Shown here in pieces: positions 16,310 through 25,873 of a DNA stretch of 64,000 nucleotides; the stretch's first letter is position 1; each line of letters starts with the position of its first letter. This stretch comes from Streptomyces cinerochromogenes (GTDB taxonomy: Bacteria > Actinomycetota > Actinomycetes > Streptomycetales > Streptomycetaceae), in NCBI RefSeq assembly GCF_014648635.1, contig NZ_BMRM01000010.1, positions 186,001-250,000 of the forward strand. The letters are read 5' to 3'. The notes beneath the pieces were generated by a model. That model ran no database searches. It was given only the letters and a program-made list of their open reading frames with translations, and was not told where the DNA came from. Position numbers and translations under genes: made by a program.

Positions 16310-17848
16310 ATGCTGCTGACCCGGCTGGCCCACGTGTCCCGGGAGGTCGCCGCGACAGCGGCCCGGTCCCGGAAGACCGCGCTGCTCGCGGAGTTGTTCC
16401 GGGACGCGGAGGCGGACGACGCGCCGATCGTCATCCCCTATCTGGCCGGACGGCTGCCGCAGGGCCGGCTCGGCGTCGGCTGGAAGGTGCTGGGCCGCCG
16501 GGTGCCGGCGGCCGACGAGCCCTCCCTCACCGTCCGGGAGGTCGACGCACGGCTCACCGAGCTGGGCAAGGTGTCCGGACCCGGGTCCCAGTCGGAGCGG
16601 GCCCGGATCGTCGGCGAGCTGATGGGCGCGGCGACCGAGGAGGAGCAGCGGTTCCTGCTCGGCCTGCTCACCGGCGAGGTCCGGCAGGGCGCCCTGGACG
16701 CGGTCGCGGTGGAGGGTCTCGCCCAGGCGACCGGCGCGGACCCGGCGGACGTACGGCGGGCCGTGATGCTCGCGGGCTCGCTGCAGACGGTGGCCGGGGC
16801 CCTGCTCGGCGAGGGGCCCGCGGCGCTGGAGCGGTTCCGGCTCACCGTGGGCCGGCCGGTGCTGCCGATGCTGGCGCACAGCGCCTCCTCGGTCGCGGAG
16901 GCGGTGGAGAAGCTGGGCGCCTGCGCGGTGGAGGAGAAGCTGGACGGCATCCGGGTCCAGGTGCACCGGGACGGCGACACCGTGCGGGTGCACACCCGCA
17001 CGCTGGACGACATCACCGACCGGCTGCCCGAAGTGACCTCGGCCGCACGGGAGCTGCGGGGCGAGCGGTTCATCCTGGACGGGGAGGTGATCTCCTTCGA
17101 CGCGGCGGGGCGGCCCCGGTCCTTCCAGGAGACGGCGGGCCGGGTGGGCTCCAGGACCGATGTGGTGAGGGCGGCCGAGGAGGTCCCGGTCTCCCCCGTC
17201 TTCTTCGACGTTCTCTCCGTCGACGGCCGCGACCTGCTCGACCTGCCGTTCGCCGAGCGGCACGCGGAGCTGGCCCGGCTGGTGCCCGAGCCGATGCGGG
17301 TGCGGCGCACGGTGGCCTCGGGCCCGGCGGACACCCCGGAGGCGGAACGGTTCCTCGCCGAGACCCTGGCCCGGGGCCACGAGGGCGTGGTGGTCAAGGC
17401 GCTGGACGCGCCCTACAGCGCGGGCCGGCGCGGCGCCTCCTGGCTGAAGGTCAAGCCCGTGCACACCCTCGACCTGGTGGTGCTGGCCGCCGAGTGGGGC
17501 CACGGCCGGCGCACCGGCAGGCTGTCCAACCTCCACCTCGGCGCCCGCACCGCGGACGGCGGCTTCGCGATGCTCGGCAAGACCTTCAAGGGCATGACCG
17601 ACGCGATGCTCGCCTGGCAGACCGAGCGGCTCCAGGAGCTGGCGGTCGAGAACGACGGCCGGGTGGTCCGGGTCCGCCCCGCGCTCGTCGTGGAGATCGC
17701 CTACGACGGGCTCCAGCGCTCCACCCGCTATCCGGCCGGTGTCACCCTCCGCTTCGCCCGTGTGGTCCGCTACCGGGAGGACAAGCGCCCGGAGGAGGCC
17801 GATACCGTGGAGGCCCTGCTGGCAGCCCACCCGGAGGTCATGCCGTGA
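16310..17848 (+). CDS. ligB: ATP-dependent DNA ligase LigB
   Basis: 512 aa. Strong resemblance to mycobacterial LigB from end to end: N-terminal DNA-binding domain, nucleotidyl-transfer motif I EEKLDGIRVQVH (K210 forms the AMP adduct), EGVVVKALDAPYSAGRRG, SWLKVKPVHTLDLVV, and an OB-fold with MLGKTFKGMTDAM. It seals nicks using ATP, probably as a repair ligase beside the essential NAD-dependent LigA. Homologues begin MLL, which selects the ATG at 16310; an in-frame ATG at 16301 adds three residues. Its stop overlaps the Nudix start (GTGA). Confidence 0.92.
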   Translation: MLLTRLAHVSREVAATAARSRKTALLAELFRDAEADDAPIVIPYLAGRLPQGRLGVGWKVLGRRVPAADEPSLTVREVDARLTELGKVSGPGSQSERARIVGELMGAATEEEQRFLLGLLTGEVRQGALDAVAVEGLAQATGADPADVRRAVMLAGSLQTVAGALLGEGPAALERFRLTVGRPVLPMLAHSASSVAEAVEKLGACAVEEKLDGIRVQVHRDGDTVRVHTRTLDDITDRLPEVTSAARELRGERFILDGEVISFDAAGRPRSFQETAGRVGSRTDVVRAAEEVPVSPVFFDVLSVDGRDLLDLPFAERHAELARLVPEPMRVRRTVASGPADTPEAERFLAETLARGHEGVVVKALDAPYSAGRRGASWLKVKPVHTLDLVVLAAEWGHGRRTGRLSNLHLGARTADGGFAMLGKTFKGMTDAMLAWQTERLQELAVENDGRVVRVRPALVVEIAYDGLQRSTRYPAGVTLRFARVVRYREDKRPEEADTVEALLAAHPEVMP

Positions 17849-18318
17849 CGGTGCGGACGACGAAGCGCAGTGCGGGACTGTTGTTGTACCGGCACACCGA
17901 TCACGGGCTGGAGGTATTGCTCGGCCATATGGGCGGTCCGCTCTGGGCGAAGAAGGACACGGGCGCCTGGACCGTGCCGAAGGGCGAGTACGACCCGGCG
18001 GAGCCGGCCTGGGAGGCGGCCCGGCGGGAGTTCCGGGAGGAACTGGGGCTGGAGCCGCCCGACGGGGAGGCCGTACCGCTGGGCGAGGTCGTGCAGCGCA
18101 ACGGCAAGATCGTCACGGCCTGGGCGGTGGCGGCGGACCTCGACCCGGAGACGATCACCCCGGGGACCTTCACCATGGAGTGGCCGCCGCGCTCCGGCCG
18201 GACGCAGGAGTTCCCGGAGCTGGACCGGGTGGCGTGGTTCGGTCTGGACCGGGCCCGTGCGGTGATCGTCACGGCCCAGGCCGCGTTTCTCGACCGGCTG
18301 GCGGAGCACTCGGCCTGA
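17845..18318 (+). CDS. Nudix hydrolase coupled to LigB
   Basis: 157 aa. A complete Nudix box (G-x5-E-x7-R-E-x-x-E-E-x-G) lies at about residues 45-67 (GEYDPAEPAWEAARREFREE, then LGL). The opening S-A-G-L-L-L-Y-R and long C-terminal W-F half suggest a diphosphohydrolase of the ADP-ribose, (di)nucleoside polyphosphate or NTP-pyrophosphatase type. The GTG start overlaps the ligB stop by 4 nt, so the two are translated together; the product could remove nucleotides arising near ligation. The substrate is not deducible. Confidence 0.88.
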   Translation: MTVRTTKRSAGLLLYRHTDHGLEVLLGHMGGPLWAKKDTGAWTVPKGEYDPAEPAWEAARREFREELGLEPPDGEAVPLGEVVQRNGKIVTAWAVAADLDPETITPGTFTMEWPPRSGRTQEFPELDRVAWFGLDRARAVIVTAQAAFLDRLAEHSA

Positions 18319-18399
18319 AACGCCCGAGCGCCTGTCGCGTTGCGTCCTGCCAGGCCGCGCGCGAAGGTCGAGACAAGCCCGCTCCCAGGGAGGTCAGCC

Positions 18400-19785
18400 A
18401 TGCCCATCGCGACGGTGAACCCGGCGAACGGCGAGACGCTCAAGACGTACGAGCCCATGGACGAGGACGAGCTGGAGCGCCGGCTCGAACTCGCCGAGGC
18501 CACCTTCCGCACGTACCGGACGACCTCGTTCGCCGAGCGCGCCCGACTGCTGAACAAGGCCGCCGGCCTGCTGGACGAGGACCAGCGGGAGATCGGCCGG
18601 ATCATGACCACCGAGATGGGCAAGCCGGTCAGGCAGGCCCGCGCGGAGGCCGCGAAGTGCGCCAGGGCGATGCGCTGGTACGCGGAACGCGCCGAGGGGC
18701 TGCTGGCCGACGAGGAGCCCCCGGAGACGGACGTGCGCGACTCCGGTGCCTCCCAGGTCCGGGTCCGCTACCGGCCGCTCGGCCCGGTCCTCGCCGTGAT
18801 GCCGTGGAACTTCCCGCTGTGGCAGGTGGTCCGGTTCGCCGCGCCCGCGCTGATGGCGGGCAACGTGGGCCTGCTCAAGCACGCCTCCAACGTCCCGCAG
18901 ACGGCCCTCTACCTGGAGGACCTGTTCCACCGGGCGGGCTTCCCGGAGGGCTGCTTCCAGACGCTGCTGATCGGCTCCGGCGCGGTGGACGACGTCCTGC
19001 GCGACGAACGCGTGAAGGCGGCCACCCTGACGGGCAGCGAGCCCGCGGGCCGGGCGGTCGCGTCCACCGCCGGGGAGATGATCAAGAAGACGGTGCTGGA
19101 GCTGGGCGGCAGCGATCCCTACGTCGTCATGCCCTCCGCCGACGTGGACCGCGCGGCCGAGGTCGCGGTGACCGCGCGGGTGCAGAACAACGGGCAGTCC
19201 TGCATCGCCGCCAAGCGGTTCATCGTGCACACCGACGTCTACGACGCGTTCGCCGAGAAGTTCGTCGCGGGCATGCGGGCCCTCCGGATCGGCGACCCGC
19301 TGGCGGAGGACACCGAGATCGGACCGCTCGCCAGCGAGCAGGGCCGCGCCGACCTGGAGGAGCTGGTGGACGACGCCCGGCGCAGCGGGGCGGAGGTGCT
19401 GTGCGGCGGGCAGCGGCCGGACGGGCCCGGCTGGTACTACCCGCCGACCGTCCTCGCCGGCATCACCCGGGAGATGCGCATCCACCGCGAGGAGGCGTTC
19501 GGACCGGTCGCCACGCTGTACCGGGCGGACGACCTGGACGAGGCCGTGCTGATCGCCAACGACTCGCCGTTCGGGCTGAGTTCGAACGTGTGGACCCGGG
19601 ACGAGAACGAGGTGGAGCGGTTCGCGCGGGACCTGGAGGCCGGCGCCGTGTACGTCAACGGGATGACCGCCTCCCATCCGGCGTTCCCGTTCGGCGGGGT
19701 GAAGCGGTCGGGGTACGGGCGTGAGCTGTCCGGGCACGGAATCCGGGAGTTCTGCAACATCACCACGGTTTGGCAGGGTGCGTGA
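18400..19785 (+). CDS. NAD(P)-dependent succinate-semialdehyde dehydrogenase-type ALDH
   Basis: 461 aa, the length of the Sad/YneI group. Cofactor and active-site blocks: MPWNFPLWQV (about 130), LTGSEPAGRAV, catalytic Glu in LELGGSDPYVV, catalytic Cys in NNGQSCIAAKR, and C-terminal FPFGGVKRSGYGRELS. It should oxidise succinate semialdehyde or a similar short semialdehyde to the acid, as in GABA or putrescine breakdown. AGGGAGG precedes the ATG at 18400. There is no obvious pathway neighbour, so the substrate is family-based. Confidence 0.88.
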   Translation: MPIATVNPANGETLKTYEPMDEDELERRLELAEATFRTYRTTSFAERARLLNKAAGLLDEDQREIGRIMTTEMGKPVRQARAEAAKCARAMRWYAERAEGLLADEEPPETDVRDSGASQVRVRYRPLGPVLAVMPWNFPLWQVVRFAAPALMAGNVGLLKHASNVPQTALYLEDLFHRAGFPEGCFQTLLIGSGAVDDVLRDERVKAATLTGSEPAGRAVASTAGEMIKKTVLELGGSDPYVVMPSADVDRAAEVAVTARVQNNGQSCIAAKRFIVHTDVYDAFAEKFVAGMRALRIGDPLAEDTEIGPLASEQGRADLEELVDDARRSGAEVLCGGQRPDGPGWYYPPTVLAGITREMRIHREEAFGPVATLYRADDLDEAVLIANDSPFGLSSNVWTRDENEVERFARDLEAGAVYVNGMTASHPAFPFGGVKRSGYGRELSGHGIREFCNITTVWQGA

Positions 19786-19811
19786 GCACCGCGCGGCTAC
19801 CATCCCGTTTT

Positions 19812-20045
19812 GTGAACCGCGAAGTGACCCTGCCTCTGATCGTCGACGACCGCGGTGTGCTGCAGGTCTCCGCGGCCGACGTGAGTAAGTTGTTGCGGAC
19901 CGTGGGTGCGCGGTGGCTGCATCTCGTCGAGGCCGGGGAGCAGAGCCTGGACGAGGACACGGTCGCCGCGCTGACCATCGAGCTGGCGAAGCTGGCCGAC
20001 CGGATCGACGTGGCGTGCATCGCGCACAGCAGTGGGGCGCCGTAA
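19812..20045 (+). CDS. DUF6213-type small protein
   Basis: 77 aa. It starts at the GTG at 19812 (VNREVTLPLIVDDRGVLQV) and reads as a compact alpha/beta protein, without a signal or membrane segment. I recall similar Streptomyces proteins being assigned to DUF6213, but cannot verify this. It follows the aldehyde dehydrogenase by 26 nt and could be read through from it. Function unknown. Confidence 0.6.
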   Translation: MNREVTLPLIVDDRGVLQVSAADVSKLLRTVGARWLHLVEAGEQSLDEDTVAALTIELAKLADRIDVACIAHSSGAP

Positions 20046-20220
20046 CGGCCGGCACCCTGTTTTCCCTCGTCCGGGGGCATGAATCGCCCTGCGAGCCTGA
20101 CCCCGGGGTCCCCGGTTCGGAGTAATCCAGCGCGAGATCGTCGTCCTCCCGGGTGACGGTGGGTGGAGCACCCCAAGAGGTGTGGACCACCTTCCGGACA
20201 GCGGAAAGCAGGGACGGTTC

Positions 20221-21285
20221 ATGGCGACTTTGTGCAGACCCTCGGTGTCGGTCCCGGAGCATGTGATCACGATGGAGCAGACGCTGGAACTGGCGCGCTC
20301 CCGTCACGCGGACCACCCCCAACTGCCACTGGCGCTGCGGCTGATCGAGAACACCGGCGTCAGGACGCGGCACATCGTGCAGCCCATCGAGGAGACCCTC
20401 AAGCACCCGGGGTTCGAGGAGCGCAACAAGCTCTACGAGGCCGAGGCCAAGGCCCGCGTCCCCGCGGTCATCCAGCGGGCCCTCGACGACGCGGAGCTGC
20501 TCACCAGCGACATCGACGTGATCATCTACGTGTCGTGCACCGGCTTCATGATGCCGTCGCTCACCGCGTGGCTGATCAACGAGATGGACTTCGACAGCAC
20601 CACCCGCCAGCTCCCGATCGCCCAGCTGGGCTGTGCGGCCGGCGGTGCGGCGATCAACCGGGCGCACGACTTCTGCTCGGCCTACCCGCACGCCAACGCG
20701 CTGATCGTGGCCTGCGAGTTCTGCTCGCTGTGCTACCAGCCCACCGACCTCGGTGTCGGCTCGCTGCTCTCCAACGGCCTGTTCGGTGACGGCATCGCCG
20801 CCGCCGTGGTGCGCGGGCGCGGCGGCAGGGGGGTCAGCCTGGAGCGCAACGGCTCCTACCTGATCCCGAAGACCGAGGACTGGATCGCCTACGACGTCCG
20901 GGCGACCGGCTTCCACTTCCTGCTGGACAAGCGGGTGCCCGCGACCATGGAGCCGCTCGCCCCGGCGCTGAAGGACCTGGCCGGCACGCACGGCTGGGAC
21001 GCGTCCGACCTGGACTTCTACATCATCCACGCGGGCGGCCCCCGCATACTCGACGACCTCAGCAAGTTCCTGGAGGTCGACCCGCACGCCTTCCGGTTCA
21101 GCCGGGCCACGCTCACCGAGTACGGCAACATCGCCAGCGCCGTCGTCCTGGACGCGCTGCGCCGGCTGTTCGACGAGGGCGGCGCCGAGGACCGGGCCCG
21201 CGGTCTGCTCGCCGGGTTCGGCCCCGGGATCACCGCCGAGATGACGGTGGGCCGCTGGGTCGACGGGGACGGGAACTCCCGATGA
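20221..21285 (+). CDS. rppA: Type III polyketide synthase RppA (1,3,6,8-tetrahydroxynaphthalene synthase)
   Basis: 354 aa, with high similarity to RppA throughout. The chalcone-synthase-like triad falls at the known RppA numbers: C138 (QLGCAAGG), H270 (IIHAGGPRIL) and N303 (EYGNIASA). RppA condenses five malonyl-CoA to tetrahydroxynaphthalene, which oxidises to flaviolin. The stop overlaps the P450 start by 4 nt (ATGA). The ATG at 20221 gives the family N-terminus. With the next two genes it should make flaviolin-derived red-brown or melanin-like pigment, perhaps protective against UV. Confidence 0.95.
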   Translation: MATLCRPSVSVPEHVITMEQTLELARSRHADHPQLPLALRLIENTGVRTRHIVQPIEETLKHPGFEERNKLYEAEAKARVPAVIQRALDDAELLTSDIDVIIYVSCTGFMMPSLTAWLINEMDFDSTTRQLPIAQLGCAAGGAAINRAHDFCSAYPHANALIVACEFCSLCYQPTDLGVGSLLSNGLFGDGIAAAVVRGRGGRGVSLERNGSYLIPKTEDWIAYDVRATGFHFLLDKRVPATMEPLAPALKDLAGTHGWDASDLDFYIIHAGGPRILDDLSKFLEVDPHAFRFSRATLTEYGNIASAVVLDALRRLFDEGGAEDRARGLLAGFGPGITAEMTVGRWVDGDGNSR

Positions 21286-22499
21286 TCGAGGAGGCCACCC
21301 TCACCGGGCCCCTGCCCCCGGTCCGGCACTGGCCGGCGCTCGACCTCACGGGGACCGAGTTCGACCCGGTGCTGGCGGAGCTGATGGCCGAGGGCCCGGT
21401 CACCCGGGTCCAGCTGCCGAACGGCGAGGGCTGGGCCTGGCTGGTCACCCGGTACGAGGACGTGCGCAGGGTGGTCAACGATCCCCGGTTCAGCCGTGCG
21501 GCGGTGATGGGCAGGCCGGTCACCCGGCTCGCCCCGCACTTCATCCCGGAGCGGGGCGCGGTCGGCTTCCTCGACCCGCCCGAGCACACCCGGCTGCGCA
21601 GCTCGGTCGCCGCCGCCTTCACGGCGAAGGGTGTGGAGCGGGTCCGGGCCGGGGCCCGCGGCATGCTGGACGAGCTGGTGGACGACCTGCTGCGGGCGGG
21701 GCCGCCCGCGGACCTCACCAGCGCGGTGCTCGGCCCGTTCCCGATCGCGGTGATCTGCGAGCTGATGGGCGTCCCGGCCCGCGACCGGCACGCCATGCAC
21801 GCCTGGACCCAGCTGATCCTGTCCTCCGCGCACGGCAGGGAGGTCAGCGAGAGGGCGAAGCGGGAGATGGGCGCCTACTTCTCCGACCTGATCGGGCTGC
21901 GCGAGAACAGCACCGGTGAGGACGTCACCTCGCTCCTCGGCGCCGCCGTGGGCCGGGGCGAGGTCACGCTGGAGGAGGCCGTCGGTCTCGCCGTGCTGCT
22001 CCAGATCGGCGGTGAGGCGGTCACCAACAACAGCGGGCAGATGTTCCACCTGCTGCTGACCCGTCCCGAGCTGGTACGGCGGCTGCGCGCGGAGCCGGGG
22101 ATCCGGCGGCGGGCGATCGAGGAACTCCTGCGCTGGATCCCGCACCGCAACGCGGTCGGTCTGTGCCGGATCGCACGGGAGGAGACGGAGATCGGGGGCG
22201 TCCGCATCCGTGCGGGCGACGCGGTCTACGTCTCCTACCTGGCCGCCAACCGCGATCCGGACGTCTTCCCCGACCCGGAGACCATCGACTTCTCGCGCAG
22301 CCCGAACCCGCATGTGGCGTTCGGCTTCGGTCCGCACTACTGCCCCGGCGGCATGCTCGCCCGGCTGGAGGAGGAACTCCTGATGGACGCTCTGCTCGAC
22401 CGGGTGCCGGGGCTGCGGCTGGCCGTACCGCCGGATCAGGTCCCCTTCCACCGGGGCGCGTTGATCCGGGGACCGAAGTCGCTTCCGGTGACCTGGTGA
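21282..22499 (+). CDS. Cytochrome P450, CYP158A2-like (flaviolin polymerising)
   Basis: 405 aa. Haem loop FGFGPHYCPGG (about residue 350), E-E-L-L-R helix-K motif, and an I-helix LLQIGGEAVTNNSG like that of CYP158A2, which I recall as atypical at the oxygen-activation position. In S. coelicolor, CYP158A2 couples flaviolin into dimers and trimers. The start overlaps rppA by 4 nt, so substrate producer and user are translated together. Identity as CYP158A2 rather than A1 is inferred from the rppA linkage. Confidence 0.92.
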   Translation: MIEEATLTGPLPPVRHWPALDLTGTEFDPVLAELMAEGPVTRVQLPNGEGWAWLVTRYEDVRRVVNDPRFSRAAVMGRPVTRLAPHFIPERGAVGFLDPPEHTRLRSSVAAAFTAKGVERVRAGARGMLDELVDDLLRAGPPADLTSAVLGPFPIAVICELMGVPARDRHAMHAWTQLILSSAHGREVSERAKREMGAYFSDLIGLRENSTGEDVTSLLGAAVGRGEVTLEEAVGLAVLLQIGGEAVTNNSGQMFHLLLTRPELVRRLRAEPGIRRRAIEELLRWIPHRNAVGLCRIAREETEIGGVRIRAGDAVYVSYLAANRDPDVFPDPETIDFSRSPNPHVAFGFGPHYCPGGMLARLEEELLMDALLDRVPGLRLAVPPDQVPFHRGALIRGPKSLPVTW

Positions 22500-22506
22500 G
22501 GGGACC

Positions 22507-23028
22507 ATGACGGAGACCGAGGGACTGTACGTGCCGCCGGGTGCGGGCCGGGTCGTGGAGACACCGGCCCAGCGGGTGACGTTCAAGGTCACCGGCACCC
22601 ATTCGCGGATGGCCTCCACCTTCGAGGTGGAGGTGCCGCCCGGCTTCGACGTGGGCGCCCATGTGCACACGCGCAGCGAGGAGTTGTTCTACGTCCTCGA
22701 AGGCGAGCTGGACGTCCTCGCCTTCGAGCCCCGCGTCCGCACCCCCGACAACTGGCGGACGTGGGAGTCGTGTTCGGGCAGCCGGGTGGTCCGCGCGACA
22801 CCGGGCACGGTCATCGTCGTACCACCGGGCTGTCCCCACGCCTTCGCCAACCCGACGGAGGCACCGGCGAGGATGTTCTTCCAGGCGTCCCCGCCGCCGG
22901 ATCACGAGCGGTACTTCGAGGAGCTGCTGGAGATCCTCGCCGACGGCGGCCCGCCGGACCAGGAGGCCATCGAGGCCCTGCGGGCGAAGTACGACATCGA
23001 GCAGCTCACACCGCTCAGGCACCGCTGA
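22507..23028 (+). CDS. Cupin quinone-forming monooxygenase, MomA-like
   Basis: 173 aa. One cupin domain, with metal ligands visible in GAHVHTRSEELFYVLEGE (His, His, Glu) and PPGCPHAFAN (His). Third gene of the rppA-P450 operon, 7 nt after the P450 stop. Cupins here include MomA, reported to hydroxylate flaviolin-type naphthols to quinones such as mompain, so a quinone-forming tailoring step is likely. GGGGACC precedes the ATG. Confidence 0.85.
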   Translation: MTETEGLYVPPGAGRVVETPAQRVTFKVTGTHSRMASTFEVEVPPGFDVGAHVHTRSEELFYVLEGELDVLAFEPRVRTPDNWRTWESCSGSRVVRATPGTVIVVPPGCPHAFANPTEAPARMFFQASPPPDHERYFEELLEILADGGPPDQEAIEALRAKYDIEQLTPLRHR

Positions 23029-23032
23029 TCCC

Positions 23033-23068
23033 GGGGGCGTCGGGACCGGCCCCGGTCCGTGGCGCCCC

Positions 23069-23069
<1 letters not shown>
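23033..23069. terminator. Convergent terminator between pigment operon and acyl-CoA dehydrogenase
   Basis: A two-tier hairpin: an outer stem GGGGGCG / CGCCCCC around an inner stem GGACCGG / CCGGTCC. It starts 5 nt after the cupin stop and touches the stop of the opposing gene, so it can serve both transcripts. Confidence 0.7.
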
Positions 23070-24295
<1,226 letters not shown>

Positions 24296-24321
24296 GTCCC
24301 CTCCAGCGGCGGTGGTGCGAT

Positions 24322-24359
24322 GTTACTTGCGGTAACCCGAGTCTGTTACTCATGGGTAG
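24322..24359. promoter_or_regulatory. Paired GTTAC operators between acyl-CoA dehydrogenase and TetR genes
   Basis: GTTAC-TTGCG-GTAAC (24322-24336) is a perfect palindrome 27 nt upstream of the acyl-CoA dehydrogenase start. A second, imperfect copy begins GTTACT at 24345, 23 bp or about two helical turns away. Placement between divergent enzyme and TetR genes suggests two dimers of the neighbouring regulator. Confidence 0.6.
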
Positions 24360-24465
24360 TGAAAGTCAAACGGTGAGGACGCCCCGGCATCCCGTTCGAT
24401 GTCAGAGGCACGGTCAGTGCTAGTTTGCGCAGGCGTCACCGAATCAGCACGGGTGGGGAGAGCAC

Positions 24466-25110
24466 ATGGACACCACGCAGCGGACCGATCAGCAGCGGTC
24501 CGCCGACCGCCGACGGCGCGAGCTGCTGGAGGCCGCCGACCGGGTGGTGCTGCGCGACGGTCCGCAGGCGTCGATGAACGCGATCGCCGCGGAGGCGGGT
24601 ATCACCAAGCCGATCCTCTACCGGCACTTCGGCGACAAGGGCGGCCTTTACGCAGCCTTGGCCAAGCGGCACACCGACGCCCTGCTGGCATCGCTGCGCG
24701 CGGCGCTGGACGCTCCCGCCGACCGCCGCGAGCGGGTCGAGTCCACGCTGGAGACGTACCTCGCCGCGATCGAGGCCCGGCCGCAGGTGTACCGGTTCCT
24801 CATGCACCCCGCCGAGGGGAGCACGGGGGGCGACCACGGATTCGACGTCGGCAAGCACTCCGCGCCGCTGCTGCGCAGGATGGGCGAGGAGCTGGCCCAG
24901 GTCATCGAGGAGCGGGTGGACCTCGGCCCGGAGAGCCAGCAGCTCGCCCGGGTCTGGGGGCACGGGATCGTCGGGATGATGCATGCCGCCGGCGACTGGT
25001 GGCTCGGCGAACGGCCGTGCTCGCGTGCGGAGTTGGTGCGGTCGCTGGCCGACCTGCTGTGGGGCCGGCTCGCGGCCGCGGGGGACAGAGTCGGGGGTCC
25101 GGGTTTCTGA
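24466..25110 (+). CDS. TetR family regulator
   Basis: 214 aa. N-terminal DNA-binding domain at about 12-62 (RRRRELLEAADRVVLRDGPQA, then AGITKPILYRHFGDKGGLYAAL). The helical C-terminal domain includes VWGHGIVGMMHAAGDWWLGERP, similar to FadR-like TetR regulators that sense acyl-CoA. Divergent from acyl-CoA dehydrogenase, whose promoter region carries GTTAC palindromes. GGGGAGAG lies before the ATG. Ligand and target are inferred from context. Confidence 0.88.
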   Translation: MDTTQRTDQQRSADRRRRELLEAADRVVLRDGPQASMNAIAAEAGITKPILYRHFGDKGGLYAALAKRHTDALLASLRAALDAPADRRERVESTLETYLAAIEARPQVYRFLMHPAEGSTGGDHGFDVGKHSAPLLRRMGEELAQVIEERVDLGPESQQLARVWGHGIVGMMHAAGDWWLGERPCSRAELVRSLADLLWGRLAAAGDRVGGPGF

Positions 25111-25180
25111 GCCCCGTGCTCCGGGTGCGGGCCGGCGCAGGCCGGGCGCACGGCTCCCCGCGCCCCTCGGGCGGGTCCCC

Positions 25181-25750
25181 TCACCGCCGCCATGCGGCCC
25201 GGTCGATCTGCCTCGCCAGCCTGCGCCTGCGCCAGCCCGTGAGGCGGTCCGCGTACACGCGGCCCTCCAGGTGGTCGCACTCGTGCTGGAGGCACCGGGC
25301 GAAGAACCCGGTGCCGTGGACGGTGACCGGGTCGCCGGTCACCGTGAAGCCCTCCACCACCGCGTGGTCGTAGCGCTCGGTCCCGGCCTCCAGACCCGGC
25401 AGGGACAGGCAGCCCTCCGGGCCCCGGACGACCACGCCGTCGGCCTCGGCCAGGCGCGGGTTCACGACGTGACCCAGATGACGCACGTCCTCGTCGTCCG
25501 GACAGTCGTACACGAACACCCGCAGATCCACCCCGATCTGGTTGGCGGCCAGGCCCACCCCCTGCGCCGCGTACATCGTGGCGAACAAGTCCTCCACGAG
25601 GGCCGCCAGGCCGGGGCCGAAGTCCGTGACGTCCCGGCAGGGCTCGTGAAGCGCCGCGTCGCCGAGCAGGGTGAGAGGCCGGACGCGCCCGCGGGCGCCC
25701 GGAATGGAACCGTGTCGCATGGCGGCAAGGGTACGGTTCGTATCGCTCAT
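25181..25750 (-). CDS. def: Peptide deformylase
   Basis: 189 aa. All three deformylase motifs are present: GVGLAANQIG, EGCLSLPG and QHECDHLEG, giving the Cys-His-His metal site and catalytic Glu. It removes the N-terminal formyl group from new proteins. The start is uncertain: the ATG at 25750 gives MSDTNRTLAAMRHG, while the in-frame ATG at 25720 (MRHGSIPGARG) matches how many homologues begin. Neither has a clear ribosome site. Divergent from murT. Confidence 0.92.
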   Translation of the reverse strand: MSDTNRTLAAMRHGSIPGARGRVRPLTLLGDAALHEPCRDVTDFGPGLAALVEDLFATMYAAQGVGLAANQIGVDLRVFVYDCPDDEDVRHLGHVVNPRLAEADGVVVRGPEGCLSLPGLEAGTERYDHAVVEGFTVTGDPVTVHGTGFFARCLQHECDHLEGRVYADRLTGWRRRRLARQIDRAAWRR

Positions 25751-25873
25751 GCCCGCCGCCGAAGGCGTGGGCCGGGATTCGGGTGTGCGAGTGGATCTCG
25801 ATAGGCTGAGGTTCACACCACGTAGCCGGATGGCCCCAGGCGGCGGCGCGTACGCAAGGAGGATCGAGAACTG

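Noticed and set aside
18394..21087. A long minus-strand frame opposite the aldehyde dehydrogenase and rppA
   Set aside because: High-GC third-position bias produces such antisense frames. The sequence is low complexity, rich in His, Gly and Arg, with no domain.
20221..23028. A large secondary-metabolite cluster
   Set aside because: Only the three rppA-operon genes are biosynthetic. The flanking genes are core metabolism and separated by terminators.
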